From positions 39,804,001 to 39,868,000 of the forward strand of contig CM075101.1 in assembly GCA_037576195.1 (NCBI GenBank): a stretch of 64,000 nucleotides of DNA. The letters are read 5' to 3'. A program made the position numbers and the translations under genes. Numbering within the stretch: position 1 is the first letter of the stretch; each line of letters starts with the position of its first letter. Below the pieces are notes generated by a model. It was not told the DNA's origin. It saw only the letters and a list, made by a program, of their open reading frames with translations, and made no database searches. The stretch comes from Phytoseiulus persimilis (Eukaryota; Arthropoda; Arachnida; Mesostigmata; Phytoseiidae). Shown one piece after another: positions 24,601-34,700 of this stretch.

Positions 24601-26016
24601 GCAATGGAATAGACGTAATATGTTCGAGAAATCGGCAGGCGTCGCCTGCCACCGTAAGATCAAACACCGAGCGAAATTCTCTTCATTTGTTATCATTCAG
24701 AACGAGGCACAGAATGTCAAACTGGCACCGATGCTGCATTCGGCTCTGCGGAAATCTGGAGCCGGGGTCGTTCCGACCGGGTACAGGTTGAAAATATGAA
24801 TTCAGATGCGGATTATAATTCTCCACCGGAACAAAACGGACGGGCCTCCATTTTTTCCAGCAGGCGTTAAATGACGGAACCAATTTGAAACATTGAAGCA
24901 TGTTGTGATGGCGATTCGTCGGGGAATAATGTATGAGGCGGACGCGAAGAACTCGGTGAGCTAGTCGGCGAAACAGCAGCAAACGGCACCCACTGCGGCC
25001 ACCTGAAATGTCGAGTTCGAGCGGAAGTTGCAGAGGAATGAGGGGAGATGGCACGATCGGAGGCTCGGGTGAACGCGGAACAGGCTTCGGAAAGCGTACT
25101 TAGCACTCATTGTCAGTGTTTTGAGGTTGTGCCTAATACTGTGAATCGTATCCAGTTAGGCTCCGTTATTGGTACATGAGTCGAGGGGAATTTTCGCTCA
25201 GTTGGATTGGATGGGAGGGATTCTCATCGAAAATGGCGCGAGAGAGACTAGGAGAAGTCTCGTTCGAAGGTACAGAGAAGCGAACGAAACGAGTTGGACT
25301 TTGAACGACAACGGTGATGGACGACATCAGAACAACATGTTCAAAATGACGAGATACATTTTGATCACGTCGGGAATTTTTCGCGGAAACCGTTCGACGA
25401 ACGCCTACGGACACATTCGCAAGAGGATGCTCGCTCCCCAAATTGATGTTTGCTCGGCGGTTGGTAACCATTAAACTGCCGAAAAGTCAAGTATTGGGAG
25501 AATGAATGAGCCGAAAATGTATCGCTAAATCATTTTTAGGAAGGAGTCTGAAGTTGACGAGCCAGTCTGTCATTTCATCGGCCTGATAAAAACCCGCTTT
25601 CGTCGTTATTCGAATCGCGCGATCATTCCTGAGAAAGCCTCAATTATATCGTTCTTCATTTCCTCCCGCCCAGAGGGAGGTCATATCTCCATCCATGTCT
25701 TTGCATGTCATCTCGCATTGATGAGCCCAATCTCTCACCGAGCGACCCCAGGCGTTTGGAGGCGCTGACCGCAGCAATCAGATCGAACCCTTATATGTAT
25801 CGACTGGGAGACGAAGAACCTCCTCCAGGGCTGAATGAATCCTCATTCACCGGAGGGGGCCTGATGTTTCTGGGCAATTTTCCAGGGCGTAGCTTGATGT
25901 CTGCAGAGAAACTGGCAAAACGGTTGGCTTACGAGTCTATCAGGCTCAAGAGTCGAGCTGAGACCATAACTGAATTACTGGGTCCGACACCCGAGCGGCG
26001 AACTGTTTCACCGTAG
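6037..26016 (+). CDS. Long coiled-coil protein, 15 exons, 1013 aa, unrecognised family
   Basis: Exons: 6037-6640, 7069-7238, 7414-7540, 8058-8265, 8421-8571, 10284-10497, 10601-10780, 13759-13802, 14825-15000, 16065-16211, 16985-17225, 18901-19122, 20473-20539, 22521-22668, 25674-26016. Every intron is GT-AG, each donor phase matches the next acceptor, and the joined frame (3042 nt) has no internal stop. The start ATG is the first in frame and has an ACCATGG context. Order: charged N-terminus (1-200), heptad-rich coiled coils (about 202-420 and 470-673) split by a Ser/Asp-rich stretch, acidic block (about 690-735), RVSF at 792-795, then an ordered-looking C-terminus. The composition suits a cytoskeletal, centrosomal or scaffold protein; that role is inferred. 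There is no kinesin or myosin motor. Exons 13 and 14 are the least certain, and further exons or isoforms could exist. Confidence 0.75.
7069..10780 (+). CDS. Exons 2-7 of the coiled-coil gene: main coiled coil
   Basis: Six exons (7069-7238, 7414-7540, 8058-8265, 8421-8571, 10284-10497, 10601-10780) encode residues 202-551. The sequence is dominated by Glu, Lys, Gln and Arg with Leu/Ile at heptad spacing, for example in EREQEINQRDSKIRELEDEL. Residues about 442-470, in exon 6, form a Ser/Asp-rich low-complexity break. Split codons rebuild sensible residues at each junction. The donor after exon 5 (gttggt at 8572) is weak, and the 1712-bp intron behind it could hide an alternative exon. Confidence 0.82.
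13759..13802 (+). CDS. 44-nt microexon of the coiled-coil gene
   Basis: A TTTTTACAG acceptor at 13758 and a GTGAGT donor at 13803 bound a 44-nt exon encoding SGSRELDDPAGRRK. It starts with 2 nt and ends in phase 0, exactly what the exons at 10601-10780 (phase 1 end) and 14825-15000 (phase 0 start) need. Skipping it would break the frame. The introns on either side are 2978 and 1022 bp. Confidence 0.65.
14825..17225 (+). CDS. Exons 9-11 of the coiled-coil gene: second coiled coil and acidic block
   Basis: Exons 14825-15000, 16065-16211 and 16985-17225 encode residues 567-754. The first two continue the coiled coil (AMKMRLTEVQDELRQKQDET; ERLTKEMKELCYIKEREIE). The third has a run of Asp/Glu (about 690-735) ending EEIIEEIIELSPCAQ, then a short basic/hydrophobic end. 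Phase 2 to phase 1 junctions rebuild Arg (AG|G) and Ile (AT|C). Donors are gtgaac, gtgagt and gtaagt. Confidence 0.8.
18901..20539 (+). CDS. Exons 12-13 of the coiled-coil gene, with RVSF motif
   Basis: Exon 18901-19122 (acceptor TTACAG, donor gtcagt) encodes 74 codons in phase 0. They run from a Ser-rich stretch into GKRVSFAEDRGD, an exact match to the RVxF class of PP1-docking motifs followed by acidic residues. Exon 20473-20539 (acceptor TTGCAG, donor gtgagc) adds a basic KKRSSIIRQSMERSQ segment. Exon 12 is well supported by its splice sites and by phase on its left side; the short exon 13 is less certain. Confidence 0.65.
20586..20609. repeat. (GAT)n microsatellite
   Basis: About eight tandem GAT/ATG triplets lie in the intron just after exon 13 of the coiled-coil gene. 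Confidence 0.85.
22470..22506. repeat. (GTC)n(GTT)n microsatellite at a splice acceptor
   Basis: Tandem GTC and then GTT triplets end only about 15 bp before the predicted acceptor at 22520, so the repeat makes up most of the T-rich tract there. Confidence 0.8.
22521..22668 (+). CDS. Exon 14 of the coiled-coil gene (predicted)
   Basis: The TTCAG acceptor at 22520 lies right after a (GTC/GTT)n microsatellite, and the donor is gtaacg at 22669. The 148-nt exon begins with 2 nt and ends with 2 nt, which is the only pattern that joins exon 13 (phase 1 end) to the final exon (1-nt start). It encodes a moderately hydrophobic stretch including SKSILDLLLGLSTNRVMLP. Support is splice and phase logic only. 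Confidence 0.5.
23512..23722 (-). mobile_element. Degenerate MITE copy, inverted relative of 29053-29287
   Basis: Read on the minus strand, this stretch aligns along its length with 29053-29287. Shared blocks include a G/C-rich start, GATT(A/G)AATTC, ACTTCG, GAAAATCT-like text, GTCATGAA(A/G)AGCTCGC, and a CATCATCACAT end followed by a CCCCT-AAAAAA tail. Identity looks like roughly 70% by eye. The terminal GGCGTACC is not preserved, so this copy is older or truncated. It lies in the last intron of the coiled-coil gene. Confidence 0.65.
25674..26016 (+). CDS. Last exon of the coiled-coil gene: C-terminal segment
   Basis: A pyrimidine-rich CGCCCAG acceptor at 25673 opens a 343-nt exon ending at TAG 26014-26016. 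After a short lead it encodes an ordered-looking region: SPSDPRRLEALTAAIRSNPY, then LMFLGNFPGRSLMSAEKLAK and YESIRLKSRAETITELLG. It looks like a small helical domain under constraint. I cannot name it. It could instead belong to a separate gene, but phase and strand allow it to close the coiled-coil frame. Confidence 0.62.
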
Positions 26017-26537
26017 TCCAAGAACGCTTCCCTCGCAACTAAAGAAGCCGCCTGTGAACTTTGTCACATCTAAATCTCACTCGGTAAGTCGGTATTCTGG
26101 GTGCTCTTGATTCTGTATTGCGACGATGCGGGAGTGGGAATGTATCGCTGTGAAAGAGCGCCCCAGGAAACTGCGGACCTCATATCACGTTGAGGCAACA
26201 GTAGCTCGGTTTCAAGGATGAAGCGGCTGTTGAGCACAGACATTATTGCTGTTATTGTCCGACACGACTCCCGAGAAAGGAGCAAAGGCGACATGTTCGA
26301 TATGAGTCCACGCCCTTGATGGGCATCAGAACCCATTTGTCATGAACGCCACGAAAGAAAAGACGCTAACACAAGTTCAGACCAGAACAGATACAGCCTT
26401 TTACAGGAAATGGAAGAGCACACTACAATTCAAACGTTTGCGTTGAGTTGTTTGGTTAATGAAATCGTTTTCAATATCATTCTCGACGCACTAACCGTAT
26501 TTATTGTCCGATGAGAATTCCGGGGTATTTTTTGTCG

Positions 26538-26543
26538 AATAAA
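26538..26543 (+). terminator. Candidate poly(A) signal of the coiled-coil gene
   Basis: AATAAA followed by a T-rich tract, about 520 bp beyond the stop at 26016. It is the first canonical hexamer I noted after the stop. A minus-strand AATAAA (TTTATT on the plus strand, about 26500) lies close by. Confidence 0.45.
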
Positions 26544-29044
26544 CTTTTTTTTTAAGATCGCGAAGCTGACGATGGCAAACTATGTATACGGATGATGTCT
26601 CGCTGATCCCGGAAAGGTTCATCGTTCGCTGTGGGAGCAAAAATAGATAAATTCCAGGGAATATATCAGGAATCTTGGAAGGCCGAAGCGGTTTTGTGAC
26701 CAACTGGTTTCGTTGCTTCGGTCTTCACTCAGCGAGATTATGCTGCCACGCGTTGCAATCAGTACACCATTGTCATAGCGTAGCGTTCCCTTCACGGGTT
26801 CTTCGGCTGACATGCTCGATTCTCCATCGAAATCGACGGCAATCGTATCGACTTTTGTGTCTTTCCTCACCTGTAGTCGATAGCTCACAAATTTTTCGCA
26901 CCCGTCACACGAGTTGAGCCATCACGACTCCGGTGCCTTCCCGACAGCGGAGCGGATCCGCAAACAAACAAAGACAAATAAACACAAACTACTACAATCT
27001 CGCAACCATCCGTCAACGTGCGATTAATGTCGGTCATTAAACATTACTTTGCTTCGGACGCCAAGGGGCGACGTCACGTTTTTTCTTCTGTCGGCGTGGG
27101 AGCCGAGGTCAGAACATTCCGGTATGCGCCGAAGAAAAAGCTCTCATTTTGTCCCTCTCTTTTAGCTTCTATTTTCTCCGCTCGGGTCTAAGCTTTCGAG
27201 CAAGACAACATCAGAAAAACACACCAGGCCAGTCCAGATGGACAAGTCGTGAAAGGACAGATTGGTGAACAGCATACATTCTCCGGCTAGGAATGCTTAT
27301 GCGATCATCCAAAGATACCCTTTTTCATTGAATGTGGAGCCTTTTCGCGGTTCACGAGCTCGGCGTGTATGTGAGGACTTCCGACGCGGCAGGGAGAGAG
27401 AACCACGTTTCGACACACAGATTATCTGCAACTGAGAGCGCGCGATTTCTTGTGAACGCATGTTGACCAACTGCTCGAATGGTACAGACCAATCACGGTT
27501 TGCACCACCCACCGCTCACCTTTCGATCTCAACTCGACCAAACGTTAGCGAGTTGCAGAGCATTCGCGCGCCTAATGTAGACGCCGACGACAACCTGACG
27601 GCGCAATCATGCTGGAATCACCGGGTTGGCGAGCGAGCAAGATTTACATGGGAGAGTCGTGCGAGCCAGGCGAGTCCATGCAGCCCAAACACGTGACTGG
27701 GGTCACCGGATGAGGAACGCCCAGGTGGGGCTTGGAGCTTTCATATCCACTGCCAGAGCCAACTGAGCGGCAACGCCCGACTTGGATTCATCGATATCCA
27801 GGACAGCCCAGACAACGCACTTTGGTCAGGCATTTGCCACAATTCAGCCGATTCAAATACTGGTTCCCCGTGATGTTTCTCCGGCTCTTCGAAGCCCACT
27901 GGGAAGATTTCTCAAGCTAGAGCTTGCCACTCGCAGGGTTTCGAATCCTGACCACTGTCAGGGATCTTCGCGGCGCTCGGGGATTCGAGGCGAAGAAGTT
28001 CGCAGTCAGAGTGGGAATCAGGTGTCTGGAGCGAGATTTGACGGAAAAAAACTGCGCCTAACAAGAGCGATCCTCCGAGTCTGGAGGAAGGTAACATGAC
28101 GTGACAATGGGCACCCTGAATCCTCGAGAACCAGGCGCTGAAACCCCAGAATAGATGGTGGGCGAGTGGCTAGGGTGGACGCTCCGAACAAGTTTCCGGA
28201 GACAGCTGACCCCCACGGTCAAAGTTATCAGCCGAGGAAAGCTGTCGCGTTCTGTCCACGCTGGTGGACAGACTCCAGGGTGACCCGAGCGACGCTCCGT
28301 TGCGCAAGACCAGAAATAATTCATGCTGGTCGTTCATCATTGTGAGCCTTCGTTAAGCCGTGAACCAAAGCTCATTTACATGCTCTGTAAAAGCGGTGTT
28401 ATTCTTTCACCCTAGTGTCATTAGAGCAAGGCTGTGCAGACGGCATTTGAGCCTTAGCTCTGATTTTTGCTCCTGCTCCCGTCACAAGGTCTTTTTTCCC
28501 GAATCTTGTTGCTGCTTTGCTACGGTTCCGTGTCATTGGGCTACGCCGAGGTGTCCAGGTCTTGGCACTTCTGAGATTTGTTCCGAGAAAGAGTTGGTTC
28601 GTTTCGCTCACGTTTCATGGAACAGCGCAAGGGCTGCCAAATGTCATTCATGAATGCTTCCATTCGGACATTCATCCGCATGCCGCCCCTATTCATAAAG
28701 CTGACGCCGTCTCCCCTGGCTTGTTGGGTAATAGGAAATTTTCATGTTGGCGTCACTATTGTCACTGCAAAGTTCCGGCAAGGAGCTAATTTACGAGCGC
28801 ATCAAGGTTCCGCCACAAAAACACGTATTGATCTGGAACATCTCTGTCTATACGACAGATAATTTGCAAACGAGACGGATTTTTCAGACAGTGTAAGATT
28901 GAAGTGACGCGCTTGCTTCACGCGGAATGCCTCGTCCGAATCACGCCTGTTGATTAGCTTCTAGGATGGATCGGTGATCAGCCTCATTCGAATCAGATGA
29001 GGTTCATTCGAGGATCAACACTTGAATTCCTCACGTACCCGCAC

Positions 29045-29052
29045 GTTGGCCC
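29045..29052. repeat. Target site duplication, left copy
   Basis: GTTGGCCC, identical to 29288-29295 on the other side of the MITE. Confidence 0.8.
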
Positions 29053-29287
29053 ATGGCGTACCCAGGGGGGGTTATGCCCCCCAAAACTCTTCTATGATAG
29101 TAGGAAGGTTGGATTGAATTCGACTTCGGTGGACGGAGTTGTTCCGAAGAGATTCGGTGTTAGCAGGAAAATCTTCACAGGTTTGAAAACCATGTTTATC
29201 GCGTCATGAAGAGCTCGCAACGATGATCGCCATCATCATCACATTTTTCTCCCCCCCTCCAAAAAGAAAGCTCGGTACGCCCCTGAT
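29053..29287 (+). mobile_element. Miniature hAT-like transposon (MITE), 235 bp
   Basis: The element lies between two perfect 8-bp direct repeats, GTTGGCCC at 29045-29052 and 29288-29295. Eight-base target duplications are typical of the hAT superfamily. The ends are inverted repeats: left ATGGCGTACCCAG, and right (read inward) ATCAGGGGCGTACCGAG. Next to them are G-rich and C-rich runs facing each other. There is no coding capacity, so it would depend on a transposase made elsewhere. A second, inverted and decayed copy is at about 23512-23722. Confidence 0.82.
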
Positions 29288-29295
29288 GTTGGCCC
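29288..29295. repeat. Target site duplication, right copy
   Basis: GTTGGCCC, identical to 29045-29052. Confidence 0.8.
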
Positions 29296-31629
29296 TCCGT
29301 GGCCGACAAGCAAGCTCCTCATGGGTCCTGGATGAACAGTGGGAGAAGCCGTCCTCCGAAGAGACTTCGACTCAGGATACAATGGCAGATGGGCTGGCCC
29401 GGGACGAAAGCTGCAGGACCGATCAGATTCGCGGTTGTATAAATGACATTCCTTGTCGAGTGATCGGATGGTGAGCTGTTTCGGCGAGAAGTGATCACGG
29501 AAGAGCGACGTGAGCCATGAGCTCGGGAGAGTCTACTAGTCAGCATATGCTTCGATCAATTTGACCAGATAATTCCCGGAGGATCTTCGAGTCGACGTCC
29601 TTCGCGGAGTGTTTTCCATCTCTTCCCTCGTGGCCTCCGAGTGGTTCATCGACGGATGAGGAACTCCCGACGGAAGGGCCATGAAACCTTGGTTGAGTCC
29701 CTATCCTTTGGAAACCGACTGTGTAACTGTGAAATGCTGGCAGAAACTATTTGATTCTCAAGTCGTGAATCATTCGATGCGGTTTCACCCCCATGCATCG
29801 CTCAATGGTGTTTCACAACGAATCAACGGGAATTCTTATCGGCGGTCCTCGTCATTGCTTCATTTGCGGAACGATTTGCATGAACAACTCCGGTGGTGCC
29901 AAACGAGCTCCATATCAATCCGTAATCCTTTCCGAAAACACCTTGCCGTCCGCGGGTAAGACAACGGCTCGTTGGAGTGGGATACATCAACATCCTATCG
30001 CCAGATAGAAGACCGGACCCGAAACCCAAAATTCGTGCATGACTTCTTCCTCTCCTATCGATCTTAAATCAGTTCTCGCTTCCGGTTCGAACGTCGTCTC
30101 CTCCGTCATCACCGACACTAGCGGTTTCGGATCGGCAGTTTCCGATTTTGGTTTTGTTGCCGTTATCACCGTCGCTCTGTACCCCCCAAGGTTTTCAGAC
30201 GCGAGGATCACAGAATTTACGTATGACGGCGGCGGCGGCCACACAACGCCGCTACCCGCCGCTGTCGGAGCTAACAGACACGCTAGCGGCATGCGATGTC
30301 GACCGCTGGTGTAATTGTCGATCGGGCAAGAACAGAAGTAACGAAGAGAGCGCCGAAACTGAAAAGTACGAGCGGGATAGGTACCAAATCCAGTCAGTCG
30401 GGTGACGGTGGCAGCGGAAGCGACGGCGGGTTCACCGCAGAACACGAATTTCATTTAATCTAGTTTAAATAAATCGCCCCAATCTATTATTGCGGAGCGG
30501 TTGAGCTGGTTGCTTCATCGGCCAGCTGGCTGGTTTACTTTCTCATTCGTTCGCGTCATACATGAACACAGCCCAATGGGTGTGGAGTAAGAGAGTTCAC
30601 TTTTCCGAGCCGTAGCCCATATGACTGAACGATGACTCTTTACGTCGAGGCCGATGCATAATGGTGCCGTTTTCGTGGACACAGGCCTGATTGAAAACAG
30701 GGAATGGGCTCCACAGACTCCACGAGGATCAATCACTCGTCGAAGATGTGAACTATGAGATTTAGTATTTCAACGGGAATAACAGCGGTTCGGCCTTGTG
30801 GCCACTCCGACAATCTTCACCGATGGCGGGCATGGCCGACTTGAAACCTTCTTCACGACATTCATCTTATGTAACCAAGGGCTTCATCTCCCAGGCGTTC
30901 CTTTATCGAACGCTACGCGCTAAGGCCCCCGCTGCTATTCTTATAGATGCAACGTCTCCGAAAAAGATTTCACAAGCCCGGTCGATATGTATAACAGATT
31001 GCCAAGAGAAACGGTACCGAGTGCGAACAGAGTTTGCACCAGGATTGCCCCCCGACGAACTCCTTCACGAAGAGCCATCAGGTCAAGCAACCCAGAAGCG
31101 ATCGCACGGCTGTCAGATTTGGTGCTCGATACACGTCCAGCAGTCGGTGACTCGGTTGGGATTCCTCATGGGGAAAGTGAGCGCGGGGAAAGCGCTGCGG
31201 CGAGGAGAAATCTGCGAAACTTGTGGACTTGGCTGGACTTCGTAACGGGACAATTTGCAGTTTGTCTTTTAGCGGCCCGGTGAAGAGAAGAAGCCGTGTC
31301 TTGGTGAAGTGCTTAACTCCATCTCTAACCCCCAACCTTCTCTTTTTTTAATTATATCCCTCCTCTAATTACTCTACTTCACTCACATTGTTGCTGTGAC
31401 TGTTGTGCTGGTTGTCGTTGTGGTCGGTGTCGTCGCGCTTCCACATCCGATTGGAATTCATCTGACTCGAATCGGAGCGGGAAATCATCAACAGAAGCAG
31501 CAGGCCACCCGACGAGTGTCGAGTCCACCTCTCGGGAATCTTCGGACGAGTCAAGCAAAAACAAGAAGAGCCCACAAACGAGCAAGCTGAACGCCTTCAT
31601 CGTCCGCGAGAAATCGTCAGAGATCAGGC

Positions 31630-31720
31630 ATGAGTGAGGCTGAAAGCTCACATGCACGCTCTGTGTGTTTCATCCGTTGGATTGTGATTTTCCTTACACT
31701 ATGCGCCCAGGACAGTTTCG
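31630..31720 (+). CDS. Skeletor: Exon 1 of the Skeletor gene: signal peptide
   Basis: The ATG at 31630 opens a short charged region, then a hydrophobic core (WIVIFLTLCA) and a likely cleavage after CAQ. The donor gtgagt at 31721 leaves a single G, which joins GT at 47679 to form Gly. The link across a 15,958-bp intron rests on phase, on the need for a secretory start and on the lack of a better ATG before 47679. An alternative first exon is possible. Confidence 0.7.
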
Positions 31721-34700
31721 GTGAGTCTTCTCATTTTCTTATACCGGCACCAAACACCCAATCATCAAAGCTCCGGGAGTTTCCGAAATAACGCGCGTGT
31801 GACGATCCATTTCGGGACAGCGTCTCTCCTGAAGTGTGTGATTTGGGTTCCTGTGACAGAACGAACTGGGACGCGGCGGACATGGACGCGATGGTTATAA
31901 TTATCAGAGCTAGTATATTACTATTCGCTCCCGGTGGAACGGAATCGTAAGCTGATGCATACCGAATCGATTAGGACAGATCGAAGATCTCAATCGGAGT
32001 GTCCCCGCTACGGAGAAATTACGAGGCGAAATCAAATATTGAGAAGCAGATTATTTCGATCGGTCATGAGTGTAATTCACTTCCTTCCATTGCCGGCCAG
32101 CTGCTTCTTCCTTCACTGCAATCGGTATACTTTGTCGTATTCCACATTGGCGCTCTGTTTCGGACGTGAGGCTCTCGTCGTTCAGGGTATTCACTATGAG
32201 GCATGGGAAACTTGCGCAGTCGAATAGGCCACATCGACTCCTCACGTTTCGTTCGAAGAGAAAACTGGGTTGCCTGATTCCAGATGACACCCTCGGATCG
32301 GCGTTCCCGCGACTCCAACCGAGGACGTACTCTAAGTTTCGAATGAGAGTTGTGGGACCTGTTCCGAGCTGGTCATAATTCACTTTTGGTAGCCGAGAGG
32401 TGCAGCGTCCCCGGTGAAAAGCGGCATCAGCACGACGCGTTGTCCGTGTGTGCAAGGGCGAAATTGAAAATTACTTCGCAATGATGCGGTACCGGCAGTC
32501 CAGGGACACGACAAGTTCATTCCAACGTACTTTCTTCGATCACACGCTCATTCGTTTTGCTACATAATAAGTTGTTGTATGGCACTTCTCGCTCGTGTCT
32601 TTGAGTGCTCTGCGGGTGACGACTGGAACGAAAAGCTTCAATACATACTGGTCGCGTCAGCCAGCTGATCGGAGGGCCGAAGTTCTTTGTTATTCTTCAC
32701 CCGTTCGCCGGCAGAAGGATCCCGTTTCTTCAAGGAGGGAAGGGTTGGTTTTGTCGTTCATCGTGTCGTTTAAGAGGGCTGAGTGTTCAGGGGGCGGTTT
32801 TCGAAGGCCATCACCAGATTCCCGAATTCGTGAGCTCCACAGAGTCCGGCCTGGTTCACGAGATCTGATCGACGATTCGATCAGCGGCGGTCTTGAAGGA
32901 GGGGAGAATGCCCGTTTCTCAACAGTGGAAGGAATGGAATTAGTTTCGTACAACAGCAGGAGATCATGAGAGAGCGCATGGGCCTAGAGCCACTCCTCGG
33001 CGCCGACGTCGATAACCCACTGGCATATCTTATTGTCAAGTCTATAAAGTCACAATCAGACGAGGAAAACCTCAGAAAGCAGCTTACCCGAGCGGGAACG
33101 GGGCGAAAATCAGACTTCGTGACGTCTGACTGCCTGTCACCGAGTTAGTGCGCTGTCCGCGGAGCGAATGTTCGGGACCAGGGTTCTCCATTGTTCGGCT
33201 CGGATTGTTTCATTGTATTGAGATAGGAATCGTTCCTCTGTTTCATTTCTAAGCCTTACGACTTTTCCTGCTTTATTTTTGAGTTCATATTTGGCGGAAG
33301 TCCCAGTCCACCGAAGGTGCTGGTCTTCAGCGACATGCGCGTTCGCTAACAGGATCGAACCAAACTACCCCAATGCTGGGGCTTCGCCGACCCGTCCGGG
33401 AACGACGCACCGTTATAGTTGGCAGTGATCTCCTCCCGGTGGCGATCGAGCGACAAGGGCGAGTTGAGAAATTAACGCACTTGTCTCGATTCTAGTCTGG
33501 AATTTTGAATGCCGAAGTTTCCAGTTTCAGTTTGATACAGGACTGATAACCGAGTTACGTGACAAGACTGTAAGGAATACCGAGCAAAAGCACTTTGAGC
33601 CATCGAGAAGCAGATGGGAGGGTATTCCCGACTGCAACGTAGTTCCGGAACCGTAGGACTCGGCATAGCGGCTATTGAGCGTGAACTCCGTATTCCGATC
33701 GGAAACATAAACCCGATAAACGGAATAAAGAATCATGGGTTCTATCAAGCGGATTTTAATTGGATTCCAATAAATCAGGCCGATTCATGAACACTGCAAG
33801 CAAAACGGGGAGCTGGCAGCAGTGGATGCAAATGATGATCCAAATGTTCCAAACAGGCCGTGGAACGATTTCAATTTGCCAATGGGAACCATGTGCCCGG
33901 GCGTCTTTAAGCGTCGCGCTTCATCTTCTGTTCTTCTTATTCGTGATTATTCCGTTATTAGAAGAAGAACATGAGCTCTCCAGGAACTCTTCTGAACGAG
34001 TTCTACGTGCTTGTGGGTCGCGTCAGATACATTCGGAGAAGCTCTCGTGAAATGGGTGAAAATTGAAAATTTGAATACCAGATACATCATCAGATCCGGT
34101 GATCCGCATTGGAATGCCCACGTGGCCGAGTAACGCAGCGATCATCCCGGTCCGCGGAACTTCTCTTCGGTGGCTTACCTTCTCGAAGCCATCTCTAGTG
34201 GATCGGGAACTTTCAGGATTGGAGTTCATACAGCGGGAGCAGTACTAGGTCGATGTCGTGGACGTCTTTTTTGAAGTACATCGATTCAGGGAGTACGTAC
34301 AACTAATGAGATGATCCGCCGGCCCAAGCGCGGACTGTAACGCAACTGAACGGCATGTCGTATCGGCGGTGTTCTGTGCTCGCCACTCCGGCTTGTGGTG
34401 GTACGGCTTACGTCTGACCAATTAGGATTGCATTCAACAATCGACAGAATGCAACCACAATATCAATGAGGAGTCGAGCAGGATCGGTGTCTATATCATG
34501 GGAATCATTTTGACTCTCCGCCAGAGGAGTTGTTGCAGGCGTACTTGGATCCATGCCTCTCCTTGAGGACAATGTTTTCACGCCGTCATCATCAAGCCCC
34601 GTCGTCTTTGATTTCGCGTTTTCCATCCGGAAACCAGGCATTCGCTTGAGTTTGTATCCCACTCCACGAAACGGTCGGAATCCGGCTCAAGGAAGCATAA

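Larger units (their letters stand above)
26544..31629. other. Intergenic region, no supported gene
   Basis: No exon chain is found between the coiled-coil gene and the signal-peptide exon at 31630. It contains the MITE at 29053-29287. A minus-strand open frame (26619-26888) has fairly protein-like composition, but I could not find a start exon or partner exons for it. Confidence 0.5.

Noticed and set aside
26619-26888. Minus-strand frame (VDTIAVDFDGESSMSAEEPV) ending near a minus-strand AATAAA
   Set aside because: Composition is attractive and the poly(A) position fits, but there is no ATG start, no clear acceptor and no upstream exon. Left as intergenic.
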